NCBI GenBank assembly: GCA_030674155.1
Contig: CM060326.1
Span: forward strand, 41,453,839-41,509,321
Length of the DNA: 55,483 nt
Source of the DNA: Stramonita haemastoma
Taxonomy: Eukaryota > Mollusca > Gastropoda > Neogastropoda > Muricidae
Direction of reading: 5' to 3'
Shown: positions 20,816 through 33,285 of the stretch, in pieces
Layout of the letters: every line of letters begins with the position of its first letter
Position numbering within the stretch: position 1 is the first letter of the stretch
Notes under the pieces: model-generated
The model's input: the letters and a program-made list of their open reading frames with translations, nothing else
Told to the model about the DNA's origin: nothing
Databases searched by the model: none
Program-made: the position numbers and the translations under genes

Positions 20816-21134
20816 AAGAGGTCTAGTTATCTAATGCATTTTAGGCATAGATACTTCAGATAAGTGGGATACCTTATGTATGTGTGCGATGTTTACAGCT
20901 TTGTTTCGAATAATTTGATGCATTCCACATTATAATAGTCAATTCAGTATTTTGGACATTTGTTTTTTTTTTGTTTTTTTTTTTTTAAATCTGTATTTAG
21001 ATCCTGCATCTTGGTAGCCTATGTATCAGAAGCCTATATATTGAATATCTGCGATCAGATTTAGTACTTAAAACCCATGTAATGAAAGCCTATATATCGA
21101 ATATCTGCTATCAGATTTAGTACTTTAGATTTTC

Positions 21135-21500
21135 CTTTATTTATTCTTTTATTTTGAGGATAATGGAATAAGCACTTGCGTTATTAAATTTTTTTTTTCA
21201 TTCAGTCCCCATGTGCATTGTTTTCTCAATCATTCCCACCAGCACACAATGCCTGCTCTTCCAAATAGTGGAACAGGTTTTAACGTGTGCAAGTTATTCT
21301 GCATGCATTTGCACAATGGGACCTTAATTATAATCTAATGGGGGGGGGGGGGGGGGGGGGGGGGGGGGTCTGCTCTGATGTCAACTCCAGAAGCCTGCAT
21401 TTTAATGTTTACTAGTATTCTTTTGATTTGAGCATAACCGAATGAGCACTCATGTGCTTTTTTTTTTTTTTTCCTCAATATTCAGTCCCTGTGTACAAGT
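21135..21500 (-). repeat. SINE family C fragments with a 29-base G run
   Basis: Two minus-oriented fragments (21135-21400 and 21415-21500). The first is interrupted by an uninterrupted G run at 21340-21368, where copy 2 (34157-34175) has only five G in a normal family C sequence (GGGCTTTTGGGGGAGTAGAG). Confidence 0.65.
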
Positions 21501-22273
21501 TTTCAAAAATGTGTCATTTCAAAGCCTGTATTCTTATGTCTATACTTTGAATATCTGTAATCAGTTGTAGTTTAGTTTAAAAGCCTGTATTCAGATATCT
21601 GTATTTTGAATATCTGCACTTCAGAAGCTTGTATTCAGACATAGTCAACCATCATCCCTTTTCAGCACCCTCTCCCCTCACACTGTTGAAAAAAAAAAAG
21701 CCATTTAAAACACCAGGTGGTTCATCAGTGATCTCGAAGTAATGCACACATCAAGAAAGGCACAAGTCACAGCTTTGATCACACATGAACCCCAGCTTTC
21801 CCCCTTTTCCTTAAAACTTGAACAGTGATCTGGTCTGTCAGATATGCTAACAAATCAAGGTTCAGTGTACTATATTTAAAAAAAATATTTTATTTTTTCA
21901 TTCTGATGATAATAAGTACTTGTGTGTTTTTTAGATCGTCCCCATGTGTTTGCAGTTTTGTCATCTGTTCCCATTGGCACACAATGCGAATGAAAAATAC
22001 ACAGGACAAAAAAAAGACCTGTTCCAATTTTTTTTTTAAAAGGCCAACTCTTGGGTAGAAACAGATAGGGCAACAGGAAATAAAGGGGTAACATTGTTTT
22101 ATTTTTATGATGACATGATCTTCCCAGGGATAACGGCCCAAATTTCATGCACAGATATTGGGCAAAACTAAAGGTGGTGGGCAATATACGACAAAAATAA
22201 AAATATGCCCCCCCCCCCCCCCAAAAAAAAAAAACCACCACCAAAACAAATGCCATAGTCACATTACTTTCTA
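21501..22273. other. AT-rich sequence with SINE C fragment, no gene
   Basis: Degenerate repeats of CCTGTATTCAGATATCTG type (21525-21640), then a short minus-oriented C fragment (21885-22000) and a C run at 22207-22221. The antisense open frame 21876-22262 crosses these repeats and is not supported as a gene. Confidence 0.5.
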
Positions 22274-22690
22274 TTCAGTGGGCAGGGTAGCCTGGTGGTT
22301 AACAATGTTCAGCTTGTGATGTGACTGCAGGTTTGAGACACCACCGAGAGGAGATCATACGCCTATGCCTATTCAAAGGGACCCCTGGAGTTAAACCAGT
22401 ACCGACTCTACTCTCCCAAAAGTCCTTTGGACGAAGCTATACACCTAAGTCCTGTGTACAACACAGGCAGAACATTTTGCATCCACTTAAAACCCATAAG
22501 GTGTTTTGGAAAAGTAGTCCATTGTTGTGCCAGTGCAAACAGTTAACAAGATGTAAAAACCACATGCATACTTGTGTTTCGACATCATCCCTGAAGTCAG
22601 AATGCAGCTGCCTTACTAGTTAGCAAACGCTGAAGGATACAAAATCTCACCAATGGTCAACCTTGGGGGCTCTGAGAAACAAAAAAAAGC
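22274..22690. repeat. SINE family C (+) joined to repeat D (-)
   Basis: The head GGGCAGGGTAGCCTGGTGG and tail CAGGCAGAACATTTTGCATC are followed by the reversed D blocks (CCTGAAGTCAGAATGCAGCT; CTCACCAATGGTCAACCTTG). The equivalent in copy 2 is 35140-35520. Confidence 0.6.
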
Positions 22691-23099
22691 CTTCCCTAAT
22701 TTTCCACTTTTGAAATACAGACATCTTAAACACATATATCTTTAATACAGACATCTGAATCCAGGCATCTGAAGTACAGCAGTAGAAGGCATGTGGCTGT
22801 GATGGATTGGTATTATGGTCACTTTTGATTCCGATGTGGAAATTCTGATGGTAGGATTTAATGTTTCACACACTCATGCACACACACACACACGCACGCA
22901 CACACACACACACCACACACACACATTCTCAGGAGCACAAAAACAAATGTCAAACGTGTGTGCATGAACCCCCAGTGAAGACACTAAAAACAGTTGCCAG
23001 CTGTTTTGTTTTAATGAGTGCATCAAGTAAAGGGAGAGAGGGGTGTGTGGTTGTGGTTATAATGAGATTTATTGTTTCAGCAGTGAGGGTGGAGGGAGG

Positions 23100-23460
23100 A
23101 TGGAATAGACTACACCACAGCACAGTACACTGCACTACTATATATTTCTATGTGAGGCTCTCATTCCAAGCACTTCAATATGCTACGCCATACTAACTAA
23201 ACTACACCACACTGCATTACATTACACTATACACGACATTTCAATGACCCATCAATGACCCATTCTAGAACGGCACGGCACGGCACGGCATGACATGGCA
23301 CAGCAATGTAAGGGGCGCGGAGCGGCGCGTCAGTACGACAGGATGGCACGGTATGGCACGAAAGGATGGCACAGTATGGCATGACACGATACTATACTTC
23401 TACACTACACTACTCTACACTAACTAAATTTTATGCACAACACTACACTACATGCAACAC
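23100..23460. repeat. Degenerate pentanucleotide satellite with CG-rich core
   Basis: Runs of ACTAC/CACTA-type and CGGCA/TGGCA-type pentamers, for example GGCACGGCACGGCACGGCA at about 23273. The core GGGGCGCGGAGCGGCGCG (about 23311) is far richer in CpG than its surroundings. Copy 2 is at 35945-36270 and keeps the core unchanged. Confidence 0.8.
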
Positions 23461-23484
23461 AGCACTTCCAAGCACTACACAACA

Positions 23485-23655
23485 TCAGTCAATTTCATAG
23501 AGATATTTTGGCGACACAATGTGAAGAAATGTCAGTTCATGTGGCCTACACCAGTTCATTTTACACAGGTGTTGTGCAGGTATAATGTGGAGGAAAAGGT
23601 CAGTCCTTGTGGCGGTGGCTGCGAGTGCCTGGGTCTCTTCCATCATGGACAACAT
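23485..23655 (-). CDS. Weak candidate exon, minus strand, 56 codons
   Basis: On the minus strand a TCTGTGTGCAG acceptor is followed at once by ATG and 56 open codons (MLSMMEETQALAATATRTDL through SPKYLYEID) to a TGA at 23487-23485. The second copy (36284-36454) keeps the frame open with four substitutions, but its first codon is ACA. The + strand over the same bases is also open in both copies, and the substitutions change residues on both strands, so conservation does not pick a strand. No family is recognised. Confidence 0.2.
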   Translation of the reverse strand: MLSMMEETQALAATATRTDLFLHIIPAQHLCKMNWCRPHELTFLHIVSPKYLYEID

Positions 23656-23760
23656 CTGCACACAGAATCATGATTGACACACGTTAGCTATAACACTGCC
23701 ATCAACACTGAACTATCACAATACTGCTGCATTGCAAATTTATCATTTATGCCATTTTGC

Positions 23761-24440
23761 CAGCATTACATTTGTCTTTTTTAAAAAAAAAAAAAAAAAA
23801 AAATTCTTCCCAACAGATCACAATGGTGAGTGAGAATTTTATGTTTTCTTCGTATACACAATGTTCACTGAATAATCTGTTTTCTTGTGATCAATATCAC
23901 AGAAAATGTGGAATAGAATTTTTGCTTTCATTACAGAGCACACAGTTGCAACTGTGACATGCCTGCTGCAGGAATGTGATGGAATTCTCCTTCTCTCTCT
24001 CTCCCTTTAGTTACAACAAATGTCCACAGTTGGCATGCCTTTGAAGGGAGATAATTTTTTTAAACTACAAAACTGTATTTTGTTTTGTAAAGTTTCAGAA
24101 TCAGTGCTCTGCTACTGCTTGCAACATCACAATGATTTTGTAATCCATGACGTCCTGTGGGTTCAATGAAGTCTCCTCTCTCTCTTTTTTTTTTTTTTTA
24201 AATGATATGAACTCTAAAGAGATGGATTTACCAGTTCAAACCTTCATTTCTATTCTTGTACATTTTCAATACAAATACAGAAAAAAAAAAAAATGTGGGG
24301 TGAGATCTTTTGAATTTCTGAAATAAAATTTCTGGAAATAGGAAGCAAAGGATTTTTAAAAAATGTTTATAATTTCTTTTTGCTGGTAATATATGCACAC
24401 AGCTGTTCCCTTGGCATACATATATCTCACAATTTGCAAA
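23761..24440. other. AT-rich sequence, no recognised feature
   Basis: Homopolymers (A at 23782-23800, T at 24187-24199, A at 24281-24293) in otherwise unique-looking sequence. No exon is supported. Confidence 0.5.
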
Positions 24441-26739
24441 TACTAGGGTGCATAGAGCTTACAGCACCACAGACTGGCCAACATTTTGTATTTTCGATAT
24501 GAAAATGACTTTTTGCGGTACATTTTGCCCTCAATAAATTTTCTTCATCATCACTTATCTATGAAATATTTTTTTCTTGACAAAAAACCAGATTCAGATT
24601 ACAGAATCATATACCTGTATTTCCAACCTTTTTTTCCGAACCAAATACAGAAAAATATGAGGTGTGAACAGGCCTGCATACATCAACCACACAGGAACAA
24701 TAACGCAGAAAAACCATCTGTACAAAAAATATGTAAAAATTATTTTAAAAAATTAAAAACACTTCAAAACACACACACAAGTCTATATGACTTCAAAACA
24801 CACACATGAGTCTATATACACAGAATATTTACACATACGCACATTGATACAAATGTATACCAGAAACAAGAATACATGAAAAACACAAAAACAAGTAGCA
24901 TCAGAAATATGTTATTATCAAACACACACAAACAGGCACACACACAAACCACATGCATGTGTATGTGTGTGGGGGAGGGGGTGAGATACGTGTGTGCGTG
25001 CGGTGCAAGCGAGTTGCGTGTGTGTGAGTGCCTACATGAAAGAGTGAGTCTTACGGTGCATTATCATTATTACTATTGTTATTATTGTTATTGGTATTAT
25101 CATTATATTTATTTTAGTTCCTTTCGAGTTTATTTTGTCGTTATGAATTGTAACAATGTGGTAGATAAATATTTTTTAGGTGGGGTTTTCTTGGTTGTAT
25201 TTTGTTTGTTTGCTTGGTGTTTCATTTCTGTTAGCTTGTTTTTTCTTTATTGGGGGGGGGGGGGGGGGGGGTAAGGGGTGGGGCCAGGGTGTTATTTTGT
25301 TTGGGTTTTTTTTTTTGCTAGATAGATGGCTTGATGAAAAAAGCAAATTTATTGCTTACTCAATGTACCATCTGGAAATAAAATTTTGACTTTGCGTAAA
25401 CATCAATCAAATGACATACACTGTATGCACAATGTCTTCTTTCCCATGTCTGCTCTCCTGTCTGTTTTCAGCTGCCTTGGCTACACCAACACTGTAATAC
25501 CTATTTTGAAGTTTGAAAAATTCTCCCTTTAAAAAAAAAAAAATCTTTATTTGCCAAAACTGGTGAAACTGACAATTCAACAGCTTTTTATATTTAAACA
25601 ACTATTTATTTTGCAAAAATATACACCTCCTCTCTTACAAAAACCATTAACATATTTGCCAATCCCCCTTTTTTTTTTCTCAAACTCACTCACACAGACA
25701 ACTCAGCCATAACTTCTCTTATGCCCTCTCCAATGTACATCTTTCCATCCTGTTCCTTCTGTCTAATGTCCTTTTTGCCAAAAACATACCCCATACTCCT
25801 GAACACTAAAATCGCAAGAAACAAAAAATGTTTGTTTCTGTGTCAAATTTTGTATCATGATATCCACCTGCCTTTTGTGTCCACATGTAGGGCCAAGTTA
25901 AGAAATAAAAGTTAGTGTTAGCAATTATCACTAGTAACAGGGAAAGGGCTGTTGGTCAGCTGGCTTGTCTGCCTGTTCGCATGCATGCATGAAGACACAA
26001 TGGCACATAGACATAATGGTACCTAGCTTTTGACACAATAGTTGGGAAGTTTTCTGTTAATCAAAAACTTTTATTTAATCACAAATCACCCATCTTATCA
26101 AGAAGCCAAGGTGGTTTTTAGTTCTTCACCGATTGGATTGTGTATTTTTATAACAATTTTCCAGTTCTGGAATCAGCTTGGAGGTTTCCTGTAGCCTACC
26201 TATGTTTTCAAATTGTCTGTGGATGTTTTAAAAAAAAAAAAAAATTAAGTAGATAAATGAAGGAACAAGCCCCAAATAACAGTTATTTCTTGCATTAATT
26301 TCTCCATTGCTTAATTATAATTTTCCAGCTCTGAAATCATCAATTTCTGGCTTACTGTATTTTTTGAAAAACCGTGCCTGTTTCCAAAAGAGCCCAAGTT
26401 AAATTAAGGAATGAAAATATTATAAGCCCCAAACAAAACCACAAGAGAAAAACCTGCACTTTTATGTGCTAGACTTTTTTCTATTCCCCTTACTTAGTCA
26501 TACATATCTTGCCCCTTTCTGCCAAATGACAAAAGAACTTTGTGAATAAACTAAGGAATTAGCAAAAATTAAGCTAGACATCCAAAAAGCCCACTCGTTT
26601 GTAAGTTAGACTTCTATTTCTAATAACCTACCCACTCTTTCTTATTATCAGTTTCCTTTAGCACCTCTTCTACAAAATTAACTATTATTCCCCTCCTCTC
26701 CAACGAAAACAACTTATTGACATATACACACGCATGCTC

Positions 26740-26741
26740 AC

Positions 26742-26805
<64 letters not shown>

Positions 26806-26990
26806 ATGCCCACACGTTAAAACCTGTTCCGTCTTTTGGAAGATTTTTTTTTTCCCCTCTGGAAGAGTAAGTTATTGTGTGCCAGTGGGAATGGATGACA
26901 AAATTTCTGAAACTGTGTGCACACAGGTACTAGATGTAAAAAAGCACACAAAGTGCATATTCACTATTCTAGAAACAGAAGAATAATACA
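26740..26990 (+). repeat. (CA)n microsatellite and SINE C tail
   Basis: CA repeats at 26741-26803 run into a C-family tail (GTTAAAACCTGTTCCGTCTT, TGTGTGCCAGTGGGAATGG). The copy 2 equivalent is 39545-39800, where the CA tract is broken differently. Confidence 0.75.
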
Positions 26991-27454
26991 CACACCATAA
27001 ATTTTCACAAAGATGCTACTGTACTACACACTTCACATATGCAACACAAACACAAGGCTCACAAACATAGCATACTTAACTGAACAGGGCATACAACTCC
27101 CATGATCAATGCAGTCTGTCTTCAGCTGTCTTGGCCACACCAGCCCTGTAACATACACACACAACATGCATGAATAACAGGTCTATAATAATGATTACAA
27201 TCTCCCCTCAGTTCCTCCCCACCTTATCACATGCACAAATTTCCATTCGTGAACCTTGGAGCTCTAGCCCAGGAACGAAAATAAATAAATAAATAAAAAG
27301 AATGACTGATCAAAAATGGTTACAAGTTTATGTTGCCAGTCACACCTGACTTCTCACCCCAGCAAAAAGAAATCTCATTTTTAAATACAAATACCAATAT
27401 GTCAGCATCTCAAAAGAGATACATTCATGTAGACAGTATTAAATTTTTTAAAAA

Positions 27455-27818
27455 ATCTTATTCTTTTATATCGAGGATAATAGAATAAGCACTCATGTGC
27501 TTTTTTTTCATCCAGTCCCTGTGTGTACTCAGTTGTGTAAATATTGTCATCTGTTCCCACCGGCACACAATGGCCTACTCTTACAAAAAGCAGAACAAGA
27601 TTTAATGTGTGCCCAAGATGTTCTGCGTGCGTTCGCACACAGGGCCTCGGTTTACAGCCTCATCTGAAAGACTTTTGGGGAGAGTGGAGTCAGCACTGAT
27701 GTTAAAGTGGTATAAAATAAATTAACTCCAGTAGAAAAATCCCCTCAACCGGGAATCAAACACAGGTTGTCAAATCGCCAGTGCAATGTTCTGACCATTA
27801 GGCTATCCCATCCCCCAT
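27455..27818 (-). repeat. SINE family C, full-length minus copy
   Basis: The most complete C copy. Box A (GGGATAGCCTAATGGTCAGA, at 27790-27810 on the minus strand) and box B (GTTTGATTCC, 27751-27762) are followed by TTAACATCAGTGCTGACTCC, AACATCTTGGGCACAC, AGTAGGCCATTGTGTGCCGG and a TATAAAAGAAT terminus. The total is about 350 bp. Copy 2 has it at 40265-40612. Confidence 0.8.
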
Positions 27819-28324
27819 AAGATAGGATAATAAGAATAAATAGCAAATATGTCATCATAGAGCTTACAGTACCATAGACAGATCAACCTTCCATATTTCA
27901 ATATCAAAAAAGAATTTTTGCAGAACATTTTGTCCTCGTAAAATTTTTCATAATCATTTATTTGATCGTTGCAGAATTTTTATTCATAAAAAACAGATTT
28001 TGACCTGTATTTCCTTTTTATTTTTCCAAAACAAATACAGAAAAAAAATATGTGCGCACAGGTCTGCATTTATCCACCACACAGAAACAAATACACAGGA
28101 CCAATTGTACATAAAATACAGAAAAAAGATATACTCACACAAGTATATATACAGAAAATTTACACAATACGCACATTAAAGCAAACTGACGCCAGAAACA
28201 AGCATACACAAAAAACACAAAAACAAGTTTGTGTCAGAAAAATGTAATCATCAGACACATACATGTAGGCACACACACACGCACGCACGCGCATGCGGAT
28301 GCGCACACACACACACGCATGCAC

Positions 28325-28590
28325 ACAGTGCTGACTCCACTCTCCCCCAAAATCCTTTGGATGAGACTATAAACCAAGGCCACATGTGTGGACACACGCA
28401 GAACATCTTGCGCACACGTTAAATCTTGTTCCATTTTTCATAAGAGAAGGCCATCGGGTGCCAGTGGGAACAGATGACATTTTCAAAACTGCATGCACAT
28501 GGAGATGGATGTAAAAAAGCATGAGAGTGCTTATCCCTTTATCCTTGATATAAAAGAATAAAATACAACAAATAAATAAATAAACACACA
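28325..28590 (+). repeat. SINE family C, truncated plus copy
   Basis: Lacks the tRNA head. TGCTGACTCCACTCTCCCCC, AGACTATAAACCAAGGCCAC, AACATCTTGCGCACACG and an AATAAATAAATAAA end are present. Preceded by GC-rich CA/CG repeats at 28265-28327. Confidence 0.7.
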
Positions 28591-28632
28591 CACACACATG
28601 ATGTGAATACATCAATCACACAACACACTTAC

Positions 28633-28715
28633 ATTGTATGCACAATGTCTGATTTCCCATGTCTGGTCTCCTGTCTTTCTCCTGTCTGGCTTCAGCTGTC
28701 TTCGCTACACCAACC
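28633..28715 (-). other. T1 segment with splice signals, 83 nt, candidate exon
   Basis: On the minus strand GTGTGTTACAG|G is followed by 83 bases and AT|GTAAGTGTG. The only open frame (starting one base in) reads VGVAKTAEARQEKDRRPDMG and ends TLCIQ. The frame needs two bases from an upstream exon and leaves one base over. The copy 2 equivalent is 41460-41542, also 83 nt with the same splice sites. Confidence 0.35.
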
Positions 28716-29133
28716 CTGTAACACACACAATATATCTATAATATATGCTTACAATCCCCCACCCCCAAATTTACCCACAACACCTCTCCCACCCACACAC
28801 TGTTTTTGCACACAGCATACTTCATACACACCACACAAACACAAGCCACAAAAACAGCATACTTAACTGAACAAGATGCACAGCTCCTTGACAAGTGCAG
28901 TCTGTCTTCAGCAGTCTTGGCTACACTAACCTTGTAACAGACACACACAGCATGCATGAATAATACGTCTATAATAATGATCACAATCTCCCTTTATTTT
29001 CTTCTCACCTTACCACATACACAACTCACCATCGATGAATGAGCTCTAGCCCAAGAACGATAAGAACACAAAAACAACAAACAAAAAAACCTGATCAAAA
29101 CTGGTTACAAGTTTATGTTGATAGTCACATCAG

Positions 29134-29134
<1 letters not shown>

Positions 29135-29182
<48 letters not shown>
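29135..29182. repeat. Poly-C homopolymer, 48 bases
   Basis: An uninterrupted C run inside the repeat unit; the second copy has 46 C at 41971-42016. Surrounding sequence is AT-rich. Confidence 0.9.
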
Positions 29183-29184
<2 letters not shown>

Positions 29185-30383
29185 GCAAAAAGGAATAAAA
29201 TTTTTAATCATTTTAAATATACAATGAAATTTTTTGCCTATCGAAACAGATACTTCATGTAGGTTGGATTACATCTTAAAGGATAATATCAATAAATGCA
29301 CCATGTAGCATAGAGTTACGCGCAATGGAAAGCTAACATTTGTATTTCAAAATCAAAATGGTTTTTTGCAGTACATTTTGCCCTCAATAAATTTTCTTCA
29401 TCATCATTTATTTGATTATGGATAATTTTTGTTGACAAAAACGATTTGGATGTACGGAAAAATATTTTGCATTTCCAACTTTTTTTTTTCTGAAACAAAA
29501 CAGAATAAAAAATGTGTGGAAGGGTCTTTCATACATCAGTATAAAAAAGAATAACAAATACACAGAAAAACCATCTTACATAAAAATCTCCCCCACCCCC
29601 CCCCCCCAAAAAAAAAGATATACACCACAAGTAAAATATTAACACAGATGCACATTGAAACAATTTTACACCAGAAAAAAATCATACATGAAAAACACAA
29701 AAAAAAGATGCATCAGCAAATGTCAAAATTAGACAACACAAGCACACACACACACACAAACACACACAAACCACTGTAAACATCAACAACACAAATACTT
29801 TTCCTTGTATGCACAATGTCTGATTTCCCCTGTCTGCTCTCCCATCTGTTTTCTCCTGTCTGTCCTCGCTGCCTTGGTTCACCAACCCTGTAAAAAACAA
29901 ACAACAAGTCTATAATATTACCATCTTACAACCAAAAAAATACATACAAATACCAAATACTTAAGCATGTCAAAACAGACAATTCATGTAAGTTGCGATT
30001 AATTTTAAAGGTAAAATAAAAGCAAATATGATGTTGAGCTTACAGATCATAGATCAATATCAAAATAAGTTTTTGCGTACATTTTTCCCTCAATAAATTT
30101 TCTTTGAATGTTGGTATTTTTTGTTGACCCCCCCCCCCCCCCCCTCCCCCCCTCCTTTTAAAGAGAAATATTTTTCTTTGTTCAAAACATGTGAAACTGA
30201 CAATTCAACCCCTTGTTATATTGAAATATCTATTTTGAGGTTTTTAAAAAATTCTCCCTTTTAAAAAAGAAATACATTATTTGCTAAAAATTGTGAAATG
30301 ACAATTCAACACCTTTTTTTTGAAATAATTCTATTTTGCTAAAACATTCCCCTCCTCTCTTACAAAAAAAACCCCCAATTGTC

Positions 30384-30483
30384 NNNNNNNNNNNNNNNNN
30401 NNNNNNNNNNNNNNNNNNNNNNNNNNNNNNNNNNNNNNNNNNNNNNNNNNNNNNNNNNNNNNNNNNNNNNNNNNNNNNNNNNN
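30384..30483. other. Assembly gap of 100 N
   Basis: Exactly 100 N, the common placeholder for a scaffold join of unknown length. The flanks are the two ends of the duplicated block. Confidence 1.
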
Positions 30484-32311
30484 TTTTTTTTTTTTCTTTA
30501 GGATCCAAGTTTTTGTAATGTTTTGTTGTTTCTGTTGCATTTTCATTATTTTGATGATTTACTTTGCAATTGATGGGGGAGAGTAAAGAAAGGGAGAGCA
30601 ACTGTACATGATTTTGAAGAATTGTTATGTCTCATCGGGTCCTGCTAATCACTTTTTATTGTAAAAAGACATTGTAGTTTTTGGGTGTCATTTTACAAAA
30701 GTTACTGTGAGTAAGTCAAATGACTTTATGTTTTTAAGCACGTACCATATATGGAAATTATTTGTTTGGGTTTAATTTTACAAAGGGTACATAAAAACTT
30801 TACGGGAAATTTTCCTAGATCAGCAAGGATTTTTTAGAAGTTTATTCGATAGAAACAAAAGAATAGGACATCAATGTCTTTCTTTTTTATCACGATTTGG
30901 GGTCTGTTCTGTGGGTTGTCATATGGTTACGCTACAAATTGTCTTTCGCCTTTCAGTGTTTTCCCAAAACAAAAAGTTAACATGCAGTATGAGAAAGGGT
31001 TTTGATCCTAAAAAACCCCTGCTATTTAGATAAAAGAGAAACATCCCTTGTAGAGTTCTGTTGTGATTCTAGGGGCCTCGGTTTGTATCTCATCCAAAAG
31101 TGTGTGTGGTGGTGTGTGTGCGTGCATCGTTGAATGCTTTTTTGGGTCTACTTAATACGATGAAACAGACCCACATCATTACCTAGTTGCTTGTTTTCCC
31201 ATTTGCAATGTGTGTTTTATGTACCCTTCTTGGGACTGTTTTGTGTTATGTCATTTTTTTTGTTGTCAACCCATAACTTCAATAAAATGTTTGCGATCTC
31301 AAAAAGATGTTATCTTTATGAGCGAGAGAGGGCATGATGAAAGTTGAGTGGGGGTATTTACTTCTTTCTTTTAATCAATGATGATAGAATAAGCACTTGT
31401 GCTTTTTTTATCCAGTCCCCGTGGTATACAGTTTTGTAAATTTGTCATCTGTTCCCCCTGGCCCCAAAATGGCCCATTTTATAAAAGGGGAACAGGTTTT
31501 TAACTGTGTGCAAGAGTTCTGTGGGGTTCACACATGGGGGGCCCCAGTTTTTGTCTCATTGAAGGATGTGTGTATTGTGTGTAAATTTGTTGGATGTTAG
31601 TCTGTATTCCTGTTTTGGGTTTAAGTTTTTCAATTTAGTAGATGTATTTTCTTTTAACAATCCTCAGCTAGAACTCCACGGTTCACCTATGGCGAGAATT
31701 TTTGCCTGGGCAGCACCCCTCCCCCGTTTTAGAAGGAAAAAAAAATCTGCATTCCAACTTCGGGGATGGTGGCAGGATACCCATGTAAATTATATGCGTT
31801 TGGTGGTTACCACCGCCCTCTTTAGGTTAAGCAGTGAAGGAGAGATGGTCACTGACCTTTAATATTCTTGTCCCTGGAGAAGCGGAGGTCTCCAACACTT
31901 GCATCTTGCCCTCTTACCGCATAGGTTTGTGTGAACACCTCCTTTTCAAGTAAATGTATTATTGATGTATATTTTTAAATGTCTCGTCTTTTGGATTAGA
32001 TGATTAACTATGGCCCCCAAGAGCAAATGCATGCACAGCATATTGGCCACTCGCTGCAAACTTGTTCCACCTTATGGAAGAGTTGGCCATTTCATGATGG
32101 CAGGGGTAGTTGACATTTTTTAATACGCATGCACATAGTTGTGTTTTAGACACCACCATGAAGGTCAGGACGTGGCAATTTTAATGATGGGTAAAAATGG
32201 TTGCTTATGCCAGTCACACCATAGGGGAACCTTTCAGGTCTATCCAAGGAACAAAATATGTTATCTGTTTGCCTCACCCTGTGTATCAGACATCTGTAAT
32301 TGAATCTATAG

Positions 32312-32475
32312 TAGTATTAATGTCTGTATACACTTGCAATTTTTATTCGGCAGTATTCATGTCTGTATAAACTTGCAATTTTTATTCGGCAGTATTAATG
32401 TCTGTATAAACTTGCAATTTTTTATTCGGCAGTATTAATGTCTGTATAAACTTGCAATTTTTATTCGGCAGTATT
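32312..32475. repeat. 43-bp VNTR, 4 units (1 unit in copy 1)
   Basis: The unit AGTATTAATGTCTGTATA plus AACTTGCAATTTTTATTCGG is repeated four times here but is present once at 18390-18430 in copy 1. Confidence 0.9.
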
Positions 32476-32772
32476 AATAACTGTAGATTTTAGCCGTCAT
32501 ATGTTTAAGCGGTTGTAATCTATATACACTTTCAAATGCTTTTTTTTTTTTTACAGGTATTCAATAGTTGTATTTTGGATATATGTATTCATATTTCTCT
32601 TTTATCAAGCACTTAGACTGCAGCTATTGTGTTACACAGTGAAAATATGTCATGCTGCTATTAAGTGTGACAAGTCGGGCCCAGAGCATCTGACCAGTGT
32701 TAAAGAGTTGTTCAGGTGGGGATGGCATTTATACTGACAGCTCCCCCCCCCCCCCCCCTCTTAGGTTCTATT

Positions 32773-33182
32773 TGTGATGCTCCACCACATAAGGAGTCAC
32801 ATTGCACCAGAGTCAATTTTTAGTTATTGACAGGTTATTAATCTGCAATGAAAAGGCTGTTCAATACAAAAAACAGACTGGAAATCGGACAGTTCTGTGC
32901 AAAGTTATTACAAATTGAAATTATATACTGCAGGATGCGACAAAATGAGAAACGGGCAAGTTTATTTTCGCAACAGGTTGTCGGAATGAAGGCTTGGTTA
33001 TTTTGAAAATACATTTAAAAGCAAAAGGAATAAAAATCATGCCTTTATATTTCAATACAAAGTAAAATAACGAATCTAGTTTAATAATCAAAATTGACAA
33101 CTTGACCCCCACCTGCCTTTGATGCCTCCCAGCGCAAAATTAGGTAATGTGCCAAGAGACTCATTTGTGGTGGAGTGTCGCA
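32773..33182. mobile_element. MITE-like insertion with terminal inverted repeats, only in copy 2
   Basis: The left end GTGATGCTCCACCAC and the right end GTGGTGGAGTGTCGC are inverted repeats with 12 of 15 positions matching. ATTT flanks both sides (CTATTT|GTGATG and GTCGC|ATTTCAG), and copy 1 has the empty site TTTTATTTCAGATG at about 18711-18724, consistent with an ATTT target duplication. The interior resembles the element at 33290-33616. No coding capacity. Confidence 0.65.
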
Positions 33183-33285
33183 TTTCAGATGTCTAGTTTG
33201 GGTTGATTTTATTTGCTTACAGTGTTTTTGTACTTTTGGTAAAATACATTTTAATGGATATTGTCTGTATTGAAGACATATTTTC

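Larger units (their letters stand above)
16482..30383. repeat. Duplicated block, copy 1 (contig end before the gap)
   Basis: About 13.9 kb matching 30484-43255 in the same order and orientation. Examples: 16490 with 30500, 18590 with 32650, 21880 with 34740, 23480 with 36280, 24486 with 37275, 26717 with 39497, 28603 with 41430, 30330 with 43205. It runs to the last base before the N gap. The last 1.3 kb (from about 29100) has many small deletions relative to copy 2. Copy 1 alone has the inverted-repeat-bounded insertion at about 18832-20456. Confidence 0.92.
24440..30383 (-). repeat. Higher-order tandem repeat array, copy 1
   Basis: The repeated order is block B (CATTTTGCCCTCAATAAATT with downstream GAAACAAATACAGAAAAA), then segment T1, then an L segment present only in some units, then segment T2, then a block with GGTTACAAGTTTATGTTGA and a C run. 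Block B starts near 24450, 27850, 29290 and 30030. T1 segments are at about 25425-25491, 28633-28715 and 29802-29887; T2 segments at 27081-27145 and 28868-28931. L (25500-27060) is missing from later units, so unit length falls from about 3.4 kb to 1.4 kb. The strand given is that of the splice-like signals. Block A/T-rich spacers and CA tracts vary between units. Confidence 0.75.

Noticed and set aside
27750..27812. Possible tRNA genes at box A/B matches (also 11775-11829, 13755-13810, 40550-40610)
   Set aside because: They lack a full cloverleaf and are followed by shared bodies and A/T-rich tails, so they are SINE heads.
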